NCBI RefSeq assembly: GCF_014648635.1
Contig: NZ_BMRM01000018.1
Location: forward strand, 1 to 64,000
From: Streptomyces cinerochromogenes
Lineage (GTDB): Bacteria > Actinomycetota > Actinomycetes > Streptomycetales > Streptomycetaceae
Reading direction: 5' to 3'
Length of the DNA stretch: 64,000 nt
Shown one piece after another: positions 16,847-25,620 of the stretch. Under the pieces are notes generated by a model that was not told the DNA's origin, searched no databases, and saw only the letters and a program-made list of their open reading frames with translations. Numbering within the stretch: the first letter of the stretch is position 1; each line of letters opens with the position of its first letter. A program made the position numbers and the translations under genes.

Positions 16847-17479
16847 CTATGAGGTTGGGGGCGCGGTTGGCGGCAGGCGGGGGTTGCCGCCGGCCCAGTA
16901 CAGGGCGGTGTCGATGTCGCGTGCTGTCCAGCCGTCGGCGTGTGCTCCGCCGTGGTGCAGGAGGTCGTCGAGGAGGTGTAGGTAGCGGCCGTAGCGTCCC
17001 GGAGTGGGGGTGAGGGTGAGGCCGAGTGTGTCCAGGGCGTGTTGGACGCGGCGGTCGTAGACGGCCATCCGCTGGGGGGCCGCCGCGGTCAGAACGGCCG
17101 AGGCGAGGGCGTCGCCTCTACGGAAGCCGGGCAGTTCCCCGATGATGCCGCGCCCCGCACGGGCGGCTTCGCCACGGGCGAGGGCCGTGTCGCGGACGGC
17201 GGTGACAGCCCGCTCGGTGACCTGGCGGACCTCGGTGTCGGGCAGGGACATGAGCGCCGACACCCAACGGGTTTGAGCGGAGAGTCGCTTCCAGACGACG
17301 AGGGCCGCGATGTCGGTCTTACCGAGACTGCCGGTGCGCTCGGTTCGCTGGGCGACCTCGTGGAAGACCTCGTCGTAGTGAGGTGAGACTCCTGCCAGAT
17401 ACCCGGCGCGGGCGGAGGTCAGCACGTCCCATACGGCAGGGAGCTCTTCGTCGGCGGTGCCTTCCGTGCTGTTTTCCAT
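16847..17479 (-). CDS. Protein of unknown function, possibly helix-hairpin-helix type
   Basis: 210 residues, coding-like composition, ATG 17479. It is mostly helical. The segment IIGELPGFRRGDALASAVLTAAAPQRMAVYDRRV recalls the helix-hairpin-helix region of DNA-glycosylase-fold proteins (L-P-G-x-G/R...ASAxLt...P...vyD.Rv), but no catalytic Lys/Asp pair can be assigned. The N-terminal region has the conserved-looking KTDIAALVVWKRLSAQTRWV. It has no operon partners. The family is not recognised with certainty. Confidence 0.55.
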   Translation of the reverse strand: MENSTEGTADEELPAVWDVLTSARAGYLAGVSPHYDEVFHEVAQRTERTGSLGKTDIAALVVWKRLSAQTRWVSALMSLPDTEVRQVTERAVTAVRDTALARGEAARAGRGIIGELPGFRRGDALASAVLTAAAPQRMAVYDRRVQHALDTLGLTLTPTPGRYGRYLHLLDDLLHHGGAHADGWTARDIDTALYWAGGNPRLPPTAPPTS

Positions 17480-17921
17480 GTTCGCATCATGCCGGTTCTA
17501 GCTCGCTGGCGCGTGTGGCGGGCTCAACGCATCCGGCAAGCAGTACTGCCGGTGGCACCACCCACGGAAACGGTTCCCGCAGTCCGTCCGGCACGGTCCG
17601 CTCGACCAACTCGCTACCTGGGCGAAGCTCACTTCGCATCTGACCGCCGAGACCTACGACAGGAGCCGTGCCGTGGTGGACCGACGGATACGGGAACGGG
17701 CCTGCTTGCGGCTCATGGGCCCGGGTAGGGGCACGGCTGGCTCCGGCGCGGCCGGGGGCGGCCCGCACGGGCGCGGAGGTCTGCCGGCTTCCTCCTTGAC
17801 GGCGCTGCGTGAACCCGCAGTGCGCCGACTGCCTGTCCTCGTACGGGCCCTCGGCCGATTCCGTGGTGATCACGAGCAGAGGCCGGCAGACAGCGCTACC
17901 CGGTCACCCGGCCGCACTGGC
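17480..17921. other. Intergenic, no convincing gene
   Basis: About 440 bases between two minus-strand genes. Frames on both strands are Pro/Arg-rich shadows without motifs. It may contain decayed coding sequence but nothing identifiable. Confidence 0.35.
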
Positions 17922-19232
17922 TCAGTAGCCGTCCACCCCCAGCTCCGTGATGCCGGCGTAGAGCCAGCTCCACACCCTGCCCGTCGCAGTGTCCCGGTCG
18001 GACAGGTCCGGGGCCAGTTCCGCCAGCTCCGCCAGGAACAGCTCCGTCACGTCTTCCTGGCCGCCCTCCACCGGGTACGGGTGCCAGCAGGCGTTGCGGT
18101 AGCGGTCGACGGCCTCCAGGACGCGGGTGAACACGTCGAGATCCGGGGCCAGTGGCACCAGGACCTCCTCGCCACGGCGGGTCAGGCGGCTCCGGATGTG
18201 CACGGTGCCCTCGTGACGGTGGAGGTACAGCTCGCCGTACTCGGTGACACCGAAGGCGATCAGGTCGGCGGCGGCCACCCCGTCGGGCAGGCTCTCGCCC
18301 GGCAGGGCATCTTCCGCAGGTGGGCGCATGGAGTCCAGCGGGTGGGTCTCGTACTGAGCGCTGTGGCACACCCACCAGGCGGGCAGGCCGACGTCCCGCA
18401 GATACCGCCTGCTGCCCGCGTGGACGAGTCCCTCGGGCAGGTCGCTCTCGGCGATGCGCACCACGTGCCGCGCGCCGCCGAAGGCGTCGTCGACCCGGGC
18501 CGCGGTGAGCGGACCCGTCGGCCGCCGCGTGGCGGGGGCCGGTCCCGGCGGTGGTTCCTCCGCCGACGTGGGGTCGAGGCCCGTGCCGCGCGGCCAGTCC
18601 CGCAGCGTGTCGGCGTCCGTTTCCACGACCGCTATGCCGTGCACACTCGTGACGAGATGCCGGGTCCGGCCTCCGTCCGTCGCGAAGGCCACGGCGCCCT
18701 CCCACTCCTCCGGGAGGAACAGGTCCAGGTCGTACAGCGCGAGCGCATCGGCGGTCCCGGTCCCGGCCGGCGCGTCGGTCAGCGCCGCCTCGTCCACGTC
18801 CGTCACCCGGTGGCCGGTCGCCGCGTCGAGCCAGAGGGGGCCGCGCTGGTCGGTGACCTCGACGAGTTCCCGGCCCCTGTCCACACACCGGCGCACCCGG
18901 AAGTAGTCGCCGTTCAGGCTCGGGTGGACCGGGAACCAGTGGGCCGGCCGCCACCACGCCCACACCGTCCGCCACGGCATGCCGGGACCGGCCGCCGCGA
19001 TCCGGTCGGCGTACGCGTCGTGACCGGTGGCCTTCGCCGCGAAGTGCAGCCAGGATGCGAACTCCGCGGGCGTCACCTCCGCGCCCCCGAAGATCGCCTC
19101 GGCCTGCAGGAAGACCTCGCCCCCGACGCCACGGGCCCTGTCGTCATGGGAGAGATGGGCGCGCAGCGCCGCACGGTCGGCGGTCAGCAGCCGTGCGGGA
19201 TCTGCCAGTACCCCGTCAAGATCATCAGTCAT
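17922..19232 (-). CDS. SUKH-4-like immunity family protein
   Basis: 436 residues. The C-terminal ~190 residues match the SUKH-4 style: LRDVGLPAWWVCHSAQYE, DLIAFGVTEYGELYLH, VHIRSRLTRRGEEVLVPLA and the final long helix region FTRVLEAVDRYRNACWHPYP. The N-terminal ~220 residues (AHWFPVHPSLNGDYFRVRR and later acidic segments) are an extra domain common in long Streptomyces members. SUKH proteins neutralise contact-dependent or secreted toxins, often nucleases or deaminases. No toxin gene, WXG100 or polymorphic-toxin gene adjoins it, so it is an orphan copy; the IS element immediately to the right may have separated it from a partner. Confidence 0.7.
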   Translation of the reverse strand: MTDDLDGVLADPARLLTADRAALRAHLSHDDRARGVGGEVFLQAEAIFGGAEVTPAEFASWLHFAAKATGHDAYADRIAAAGPGMPWRTVWAWWRPAHWFPVHPSLNGDYFRVRRCVDRGRELVEVTDQRGPLWLDAATGHRVTDVDEAALTDAPAGTGTADALALYDLDLFLPEEWEGAVAFATDGGRTRHLVTSVHGIAVVETDADTLRDWPRGTGLDPTSAEEPPPGPAPATRRPTGPLTAARVDDAFGGARHVVRIAESDLPEGLVHAGSRRYLRDVGLPAWWVCHSAQYETHPLDSMRPPAEDALPGESLPDGVAAADLIAFGVTEYGELYLHRHEGTVHIRSRLTRRGEEVLVPLAPDLDVFTRVLEAVDRYRNACWHPYPVEGGQEDVTELFLAELAELAPDLSDRDTATGRVWSWLYAGITELGVDGY

Positions 19233-19452
19233 ACGGTCATGCTGCCAGCCGGCACTGACAGCCGAGCGCGCACCCCGGGTCCTCGAACCCCTCCCGCGCG
19301 CTTCTGGAGGAGTTCCAAGACGGCGCGGCGGCAGGCCAGGGGGTGGGTGTGGCGGATCCGGGCCTCGGACCAGACAGCGGGGGAGTGGGACATACCCCGC
19401 CTCCCGCTGAGCTAGAGCGTGTCTCCTTGATGGGTTGAGCTGTTAATCGGAT

Positions 19453-20311
19453 GTGTCTGTTCGACTGGTGATCAGCGATGTGATGTGGGACCGGATCGAG
19501 CCGTTGATGCCGGCCGATCCGGTCCGTGGGCGGCGGTGGGCGGACCATCGCCGGACTCTGGAGGCCATCGCGTGGAAGTTCCGGACGGGCTCGCCCTGGC
19601 GGGACCTGCCCGAGGAGCTCGGCTCGTTCAAGACCGCCCACAAGCGGCTGTTGCGCTGGGCGGTGGACGGCACGTGGACTCGCATCCTTGCCGCCGTTCT
19701 GGCGGCGGCGGACGCGGACGGCGACATCGGTTGGATGGTCTCGGTGGACTCCACCATCTGCCGGGCCCATCAGCACGCGGCGGGCGCCCGCAAAGGGTGA
19801 CTCCGGCAGAGGCGAGCTGACTGACCACGCGCTGGGACGCTCGCGTGGTGGCCTGAGCACAAAGGTTCACCTGGCGGCCGACTCCAACGCCCGTCCCCTG
19901 GCGTTCGTCCTGACGGCTGGACAGGCTGGTGACGCGCCCGCGTTCACCGCGGTGATGGCCGCCATTCGCGTACCGCGCGGCCAGAGCGGGCGGCCGCGGA
20001 CCCGGCCGGACGTGGTGCTCGCGGACCGGGCCTACTCCTCGCGCGCGATCCGCGCCCACCTGCGTGAGCGGCACGTGCGGGCTGTGATTCCACAGCTGGC
20101 GGACCAGGTCCGTCACCGTCGGCGGCGCGGCTCAAACGGCGGGAGGCCGCCGACGTTCGAGCCCGAGGCGTACAAGGGACGCAACAGCGTTGAGCGGTGC
20201 ATCGCCCGGCTGAAACAGTGGCGCGGCCTGGCCATGCGAACGGACAAGCTCGCCGTCGCCTACCAGGCCGCGTTCCACCTCGCCGCGATCCTCATCTGGA
20301 CCCGGCGATAA
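19453..20311 (+). CDS. IS5-family transposase, two overlapping frames
   Basis: Frame A (19453-19800) has the N-terminal domain (RLVISDVMWDRIEPLMPADP, FRTGSPWRDLPEELGSF) and the first catalytic Asp in VSVDSTICRAHQHAAGA. Frame B (to 20311) has STKVHLAADSNARPLAF, the second Asp in VVLADRAYSS and the Glu in RNSVERCIARLKQW. In the 43 kb copy the frames join by -1 at CAAAAAGGGG, a good slippery run. Here the run is only GCAAAGGG and the frames need +1 (or -2), so this copy has probably lost productive frameshifting. Confidence 0.85.
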
Positions 20312-20428
20312 TCGCCGTCAGCGGTTGCCCATCCAACGCGCGTCCGCAGGCCAAGCCAGTACCTACGCGCTCCACGACGCTGAACGCCATGCGTATGGGG
20401 ACGGTGTCCTCCCCCGGGCGTCAGGTGG

Positions 20429-20891
20429 TTAATCCGTCTTGACGGGCACGAGTGCCCAGGCGTTATGAACTTCGGAGTCGGAAGGTGCCAGTTCGAGCAT
20501 GGGCGGGAAGATCGGTTTCGTCGACACCACCAGATGCAAGTCCTTGTCGGAGACACGGATGAAGTAGGGGGTCGGCTGCGGCGCCTGCGGGGCTGCTTCG
20601 ATCTTCCACTCATGGGTGGGGAAGTCACTCAACGGCCCCAGGATCACCCTCTCACCCTCCTCCGCCTCCTGGTAGCTCACGGAACGAGAGGGGAGCATCT
20701 GGGCGGGAACACTGGATAGCGCAGACGTCATCCTCGCGGACCTCCACCCTGAACTGCTGGTCCCGTTCCGGCGCAGTGCCGGCAGCCGTAACGGTCACAC
20801 CCTGATCGGTCGCTGTGAGGACCTGCGGCTCCGGGCTGGTGGCGTCGGGCCAGCTGACGATGCGATAGACGCCAGAGGACAAGGTTCCCAT
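20429..20891 (-). pseudogene. Beta-trefoil (protease-inhibitor I66 or lectin-like) cargo protein, split in two frames
   Basis: ATG 20891 has AAGGAG six bases upstream. The first frame (20891-20652) gives MGTLSSGVYRIVSW..., a trefoil start with VLTATDQGVTV and QQFRVEVREDDVCAI. The second frame (20731-20429, starting at an internal ATG) continues with SVSYQEAEEGERVILGP, HEWKIEAAP, YFIRVSDKDLHLVVS and a final AWALVPVKTD. Joined, they make one ~150-residue beta-trefoil resembling I66 serine-protease inhibitors or ricin-B-like lectins. Either one frameshift broke the gene or two products are made. It lies entirely inside the IS repeats, so it travels with the element. Confidence 0.6.
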
Positions 20892-21104
20892 GGGTGACTC
20901 CTTCACCTGGTAATTGCTGCGGCCGACTCCGGTCAACAGCCTCCTGCAGCGACAACTGGGCCGGACCGCAGATCGGCCGGATCACCAGGCAACACTGCCG
21001 AGGTTCAGAGGATGCGCTCCAACACGGCAAACCACCCGAACGCGGGAAACCACAAGGAGACACGCTCTAGGCCAAGCCGACAACGACCGGCCGCAGCGCA
21101 ACAC

Positions 21105-21143
21105 GCAAGGAGGCGGCCCGGACCGACCGGGCCACCTCCTTGC
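21105..21143. terminator. Long GC hairpin just outside the IS right end
   Basis: GCAAGGAGG-c-GGCCCGG, five-base loop, then CCGGGCC-a-CCTCCTTGC: 16 of 17 positions pair. No U-tract follows. It lies between the IS and the GMC oxidoreductase gene. Confidence 0.6.
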
Positions 21144-21224
21144 AACGACATCACTCTTTCAAGCTCAGTAGTAGTGCTTGTTGGCTGGTCAGGCACCCTG
21201 CGCGAGACAGGGCTTCAGAAACGA

Positions 21225-21270
21225 CGCCGCTGGGGCGCGCCCGGTAAGTGACGGGCGCGCCCCAGCGGCG
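21225..21270 (-). terminator. Perfect 19-bp hairpin after the GMC oxidoreductase gene
   Basis: CGCCGCTGGGGCGCGCCCG is followed by an 8-base loop (gtaagtga) and its exact complement. It begins ~20 bases after the oxidoreductase stop (minus strand), the usual place for a GC-rich actinobacterial terminator. Confidence 0.8.
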
Positions 21271-21291
21271 GGCTCGAGTTCAGCGAGGCCG

Positions 21292-22884
21292 CTACCCGAT
21301 CCGCTCGGCAGCCTTTTCGGCGATCATGATCGTGGGTGCGTTGGTGTTTCCACTGATGACAGTCGGCATGACCGAGGCGTCGACGACACGCAGTCGCTCG
21401 ACTCCGTAGACCTCCAGATCCGAATTGACGACGGAGTCGTGTCCGGTTCCCATGGCGCAGGTTCCCACTGGGTGATACGCCGTGGCACTCCATCTGCGGA
21501 CGTGTTCTTCGAGAGCGGCGTCGTCCAGACCGTCCAGGTCGTCACTGGCCGGCAGGTACGACCGCGCGAGGTATTCAGCGAACGGTGCGCGGTGGGCGAT
21601 GTCCATGACCGCTCTGAGTCCGGCGACCATGACCGACGCATCCGCGGGCACGTCGAAGTACCGGGGATCGATCAGCGGTGGGGCCTGCGGATCAGGCGAC
21701 GCGAGACGGACGGTGCCGCGAGTCTGCGGGTGCAGGGGGACGCAGTTCATCGTGAACACCGGCCGGTCAGGTCCTTCCTCACCGCTGAGAATGAGTGCTG
21801 TGGCCCCTCCCACCAGTTGGACGTCAGGACGGCTTTGGCCGTCGGTTACGTTGAGGAACGCGCCGACCTCGCCGTAGTTGGAGGCGAAGGGCCCGTCGCC
21901 GTGTGTGCGCCAGCGTTCGAGGTTGTCCGGGGTGAGCAGGTCCCGGACGATATCAGTGGAGTTCCGGGTCTCCCACACGACGGGAGCCATCAAGTGGTCC
22001 TGCAGATTACGCCCGACGCCGGGCAGGGGGACTCGGACGTCTATCCCCACATCGTGCAGCTCGTCGGGATCGCCTATGCCCGACAGGAGCAGCAGCTGGG
22101 GCGAGTTGATGGATCCGCCGCAGAGCAGAATCTCCCTGTCGGCGTGGGCCGTCCGCTCCTGTCCGTCCCGGAGATAGGTGATGCCGGCCGCGCGTGATCC
22201 GTCGAGCGTGATCTTTGTTGCCACGGCGCTGGTGCGCACCGTGAGATTGGGTCGGCCGAGGGCCGGGCGCAGATAGGCGTCGGCCGTGGACCACCGTCGC
22301 CCGTGATGGCATGTCACCTGGTACAGGCCGGCGCCGACACAGGAAGCCCCCGCGAAGTCGTCGTTGCGGTCCATTCCCCATTCCACGGCGGCGTCCAGCC
22401 AGGATTGTGAGAGTTCGTGGGTGTAGGCGCGGTCCTCGACGTGCAGGGGGCCGTCCGAACCGTGGTAGGGCTCGCCGAGGCGGTGGTTGGACTCGGACTT
22501 CATGAAATAGGGCAGGATGTCGTCGTAGCCCCAGCCTTTCGCACCGTGCTCATCACGCCAGCTGTCGTAGTCGTGTCGGTTGCCCCGGGTGTAGATCATG
22601 ACGTTGGTGGAGGATGAGCCGCCCAGTGTCTTGCCCCGGGGCCAGGAGAAGGCGCGCCCCGGCTGGGGCTGCTCGACCGTACGGTAGCTCCAGTCGGTAT
22701 GCGATCCGAAGAGCATTCCGAGCGCGGCTGGGATGTGGATGAGTTCGTCGGTGTCGGGGCCGCCCGCTTCGAGGAGCAGCACCCGAACGCGGTCGTCGCG
22801 GCTCAGGCGGTCTGCGAGTACGCAACCGGCGCTGCCGGCGCCCACGATGACGTAGTCGAATCCTTCGATTCCGGTGGAAGTCAT
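21292..22884 (-). CDS. GMC-family FAD oxidoreductase (choline/alcohol dehydrogenase-like)
   Basis: 530 residues; ATG 22884 has GAGGGA upstream. The FAD-binding start FDYVIVGAGSAGCVLADRLS and ARG-type acidic LLLEAGGPD are clear. GMC signature 1 is GRAFSWPRGKTLGGSSSTN, signature 2 GGSINSPQLLLLSGIG, and the catalytic His in TAYHPVGTCAMG with a final Asn in SGNTNAPTIMI. These enzymes oxidise alcohols to aldehydes. An aldehyde dehydrogenase gene lies 65 bases upstream in the same operon, suggesting alcohol to acid conversion. A divergent TetR is the probable controller. Confidence 0.93.
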   Translation of the reverse strand: MTSTGIEGFDYVIVGAGSAGCVLADRLSRDDRVRVLLLEAGGPDTDELIHIPAALGMLFGSHTDWSYRTVEQPQPGRAFSWPRGKTLGGSSSTNVMIYTRGNRHDYDSWRDEHGAKGWGYDDILPYFMKSESNHRLGEPYHGSDGPLHVEDRAYTHELSQSWLDAAVEWGMDRNDDFAGASCVGAGLYQVTCHHGRRWSTADAYLRPALGRPNLTVRTSAVATKITLDGSRAAGITYLRDGQERTAHADREILLCGGSINSPQLLLLSGIGDPDELHDVGIDVRVPLPGVGRNLQDHLMAPVVWETRNSTDIVRDLLTPDNLERWRTHGDGPFASNYGEVGAFLNVTDGQSRPDVQLVGGATALILSGEEGPDRPVFTMNCVPLHPQTRGTVRLASPDPQAPPLIDPRYFDVPADASVMVAGLRAVMDIAHRAPFAEYLARSYLPASDDLDGLDDAALEEHVRRWSATAYHPVGTCAMGTGHDSVVNSDLEVYGVERLRVVDASVMPTVISGNTNAPTIMIAEKAAERIG

Positions 22885-22949
22885 GCTGGTTCCCTCGCCC
22901 GGCGAGCGGCCGTCGCCCGGACTCGCCGAGCCGGGTGACGGCTGTCGCA

Positions 22950-24386
22950 TCAGGGGTGGTAGATCGACTGGAATTGCTGGTATGCGTGAAGTCCCTCGGG
23001 CCCCAGTTCGCTGCCGAGTCCGCTGGCCTTCCTACCTCCGTAGGGGGAGGTGAGGTCGGGTAGATAGCCGTTGAGCCCGACGGTGCCGGTCCTCAAACGG
23101 CGGGCCACCTGGGCACCATGGTCCAGGTCCGTGGTCCAGACGGTGCCGGCGAGGCCGTAGGCCGACTCGTTCGCCAGGCGCACTGCCTCGTCCTCGCCGT
23201 CGTAGGGCGTGATCGTGAGGACCGGGCCGAAGATTTCTTCCTGTGCGATGGTCGATGAGTTCTCGACGTCGGCGAATACGGTGGGTTCGACGAACCAGCC
23301 TCGATCGAGGCCGGCTGGCCGGCCTCCTCCGGTGGTGAGCCGAGCCCCTTCGTTGAGGCCGGTCTTGATGTAACCCAGGACCCGTTCGCGCTGGCGCTGG
23401 CTGACGAGCGGGCCGATCTGGGTGTTGGGGTCGAGCGCATCACCGACGACGGCGTCACGGGCCATCGCCGTACAGAACTCCACCACTTCCCGATACCTGC
23501 TGCGAGGGGCCAGGATCCTAGTACTCGCGTAACACGTCTGACCGTTGTTCAGCAGACTGGCCATGAAGAACTGCTCTGCGTTCGCGGCGAGGTCGGCGTC
23601 GTCGAGGACAACGGCGGCGGACTTGCCTCCCAGTTCCAGGGTCACCGGCCGCAGCAACTCGGCGCATACGGCAGCCACTTGGCGTCCCGCTCTGGTGGAT
23701 CCGGTGAACGACACCTTGTCGATGTCAAGATGGGAGACCAGATAGGCGCCGGTGTCACGGCCGCCCGGAACGATGTTGATCACACCGTCGGGAATGCCTG
23801 CTTCCTCGACGGCCTGCGCCAGCAGCACCGAGTCGAGGACCGTCTCCTGAGCCGGCTTGAGGACGAGCGCGCAACCGGCCGCCAGAGCCGGGGCCACCTT
23901 GAAGAAGGCGATGGTCTGAGGGAAGTTCCAGGTCATGATGGCGGCTACGACGCCTGCGGGTTCCCGTCGGACCAGCGTGGTGCCACGGGGCAGTCCGGTA
24001 CGCAGCTGCTCGGACGTCATGCTGTCGGCCAGACCCGCGTAGTAGCGCAGCAGGGCTGACGGCACCACACCTTCGAAGGACCGGGCGACAGTGATCGGCA
24101 TGCCGTTCTGCGCGCTGACGGCGGCGGAGGTCGCCCCCTTCCGGGCATCGAGCGCATCCGCGAGACGGATCATGGCGGCCGCGCGTTGTTCAGGGCCCCA
24201 GGAGGACCAGCCCGTCGGTGCGTCGAATGCGGCACGAGCGGCTCCGACCGCCCGGTCGATGTCGTCCTGCGAACCGTCCGGTACGGCACCGAGATGATCG
24301 CCGGTACTCGCGGATGCGACGTTGATGACACGGTCACCGGACGTGTGCACCCAGCGTCCGCCGATGAACAGATGGTTGGGATCCAT
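22950..24386 (-). CDS. NAD(P)-dependent aldehyde dehydrogenase
   Basis: 478 residues; ATG 24386 has GGGGAGAG upstream. Family motifs: MTWNFPQTIAFFKVAPALAAG with the catalytic Asn, FTGSTRAGRQVAA, ELGGKSAAVVLDDAD with the general-base Glu, and the nucleophile in NNGQTCYASTRI. The Cys is preceded by T rather than the more usual G-Q-x-C context but is clearly aligned. It oxidises an aldehyde to the acid, most likely the product of the GMC enzyme downstream. It is the first gene of the operon. Confidence 0.93.
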   Translation of the reverse strand: MDPNHLFIGGRWVHTSGDRVINVASASTGDHLGAVPDGSQDDIDRAVGAARAAFDAPTGWSSWGPEQRAAAMIRLADALDARKGATSAAVSAQNGMPITVARSFEGVVPSALLRYYAGLADSMTSEQLRTGLPRGTTLVRREPAGVVAAIMTWNFPQTIAFFKVAPALAAGCALVLKPAQETVLDSVLLAQAVEEAGIPDGVINIVPGGRDTGAYLVSHLDIDKVSFTGSTRAGRQVAAVCAELLRPVTLELGGKSAAVVLDDADLAANAEQFFMASLLNNGQTCYASTRILAPRSRYREVVEFCTAMARDAVVGDALDPNTQIGPLVSQRQRERVLGYIKTGLNEGARLTTGGGRPAGLDRGWFVEPTVFADVENSSTIAQEEIFGPVLTITPYDGEDEAVRLANESAYGLAGTVWTTDLDHGAQVARRLRTGTVGLNGYLPDLTSPYGGRKASGLGSELGPEGLHAYQQFQSIYHP

Positions 24387-24422
24387 TGGTGAACTCTCCC
24401 CACGGCATGGCCTTGGGACCAC

Positions 24423-24823
24423 GACATTCCGTGGTATGCGATACGTGGATGAACAGCGGGCACGAGGATGCTCAGCGCGGTACGCAGGCCGCTGCCGGTC
24501 ATGACTTTCCTGCGCAGTGGCCCGGCGCGTCGAACCTGCGGGCGGGCCGCATCTGCGGCGCCCCTTGCGGCTGGTACCGGCCCTGGGGGAGCGCTTTCAT
24601 GATTCACAACTGAATGAATCCGACATTACACCCATCTGGGGTAATTTGTCACCAGATGGGTGAAATGCGAGAGTAGATGCTGTGGCCGTCGCCCGACGAA
24701 GGAGGGCCGGACCGGCGGCTCAAGAACTCACACGAGGCCACTGAGCATCGCAGTCGGCAGGCCGGCCCCCGGGTGCGTGACATCGCACCATGAGCAGCAC
24801 GCCTCAAGGAGAGGTGGCACATC
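24423..24823. promoter_or_regulatory. Divergent promoter region with a palindromic operator
   Basis: The 400-base gap between the aldehyde dehydrogenase operon and the TetR gene. ACCCATCTGG (24630-24639) and its exact complement CCAGATGGGT (24652-24661) sit around a 12-base AT-richer centre. That is a good operator for the adjacent TetR protein. No gene is seen in the rest. Confidence 0.65.
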
Positions 24824-25441
24824 GTGAGGACATATGGCGGAGCCACGGCGGAACAGCGCGCTTCGCTCCGCCGTCGGCGCCTCATGGAAAGCGGACTCGA
24901 ACTTTTCTCCACTCAGGGATACGCCCGCACATCGATCAGTGCGGTTCTCCGCCACGCCGGACTCAAAGACAGGTACTTCGCGGAAAGCTTCGCGTCCCTC
25001 GACGATCTCATGGCAGCGCTCATGAGAGACATCTACGAGGAACAGATCAGCCGGTGCACCGAGGCGATCGCCACAGACCAGCCGCTGCGCGACCGGGCTC
25101 GAAACATGATCGACGTCATCACCGGGCTACCTCTGGAAGACCCCAGAAAAGGGCGCGTCAAACTCACAGAATCCCTGGGGGCCGGTCCCCTCACAGCACG
25201 CGAACGGCGTCTGGGCCTGCAGCGCATGAGCGGCCTCGTGGACTCCCTCCTGAGAGAAGAGCTTCATGATCCCCGGATCGACACCGCCACCCTGTCCGTG
25301 GCCGTCGTGGGCGCGGTCAGCGAGATGCTGCTGAGCTGGTTCAACGGACATCTGGGCATCTCAAGGGAGGAACTGGTGGATCAGGGCCTCCTCCTCTTCG
25401 AGGCCATCACCGAGCACGCCTCGGCAACATCACGAGAATGA
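24824..25441 (+). CDS. TetR-family regulator
   Basis: 205 residues from GTG 24824 with AAGGAGAGG upstream. The helix-turn-helix region is RRRLMESGLELFSTQGY, RTSISAVLRHAGLKDRYFAESFASLDDL; F-A-E-S-F-A replaces the common Y-x-H-F. The C-terminal ligand domain is helical. It is divergent from the aldehyde dehydrogenase/GMC operon and probably represses it through the palindrome at 24630-24661. Confidence 0.87.
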   Translation: MRTYGGATAEQRASLRRRRLMESGLELFSTQGYARTSISAVLRHAGLKDRYFAESFASLDDLMAALMRDIYEEQISRCTEAIATDQPLRDRARNMIDVITGLPLEDPRKGRVKLTESLGAGPLTARERRLGLQRMSGLVDSLLREELHDPRIDTATLSVAVVGAVSEMLLSWFNGHLGISREELVDQGLLLFEAITEHASATSRE

Positions 25442-25620
25442 CAGGGCAGCCACCGTCAACAGCTCCCAGAGACCACCCGGAGTCATGCGTTCACCACGCT
25501 CAGTCGACCGCATCCACCGGCGTCCGCCACCTCCCCAGCCGCGTTTCCGTCGGGTGGTGACTCAGGCGTTCACGACCGGCACGTCGAGCTTCGCCGTCCC
25601 CGCACGAGCTGGGTTGCTCG

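Larger units (their letters stand above)
19412..21070 (+). mobile_element. IS5-family element with a passenger gene
   Basis: Perfect 18-base inverted repeats close the element: CTAGAGCGTGTCTCCTTG at 19412-19429 and its complement at 21053-21070. CTAG is probably the target duplication, matching the same tetranucleotide at the other IS5-family copy (43159/44075). A transposase fills the left half (19453-20311). About 740 bases on the right hold a beta-trefoil-like gene on the opposite strand. The related copy at 43159-44078 ends ~20 bases after its transposase, so the right part here is extra cargo. An alternative is that the right repeat came from a second, deleted IS copy. Confidence 0.75.

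Noticed and set aside
17673..19415. 580-codon plus-strand frame
   Set aside because: Antisense to the SUKH-4-like gene; no domain and biased to Arg/Gly/Val.
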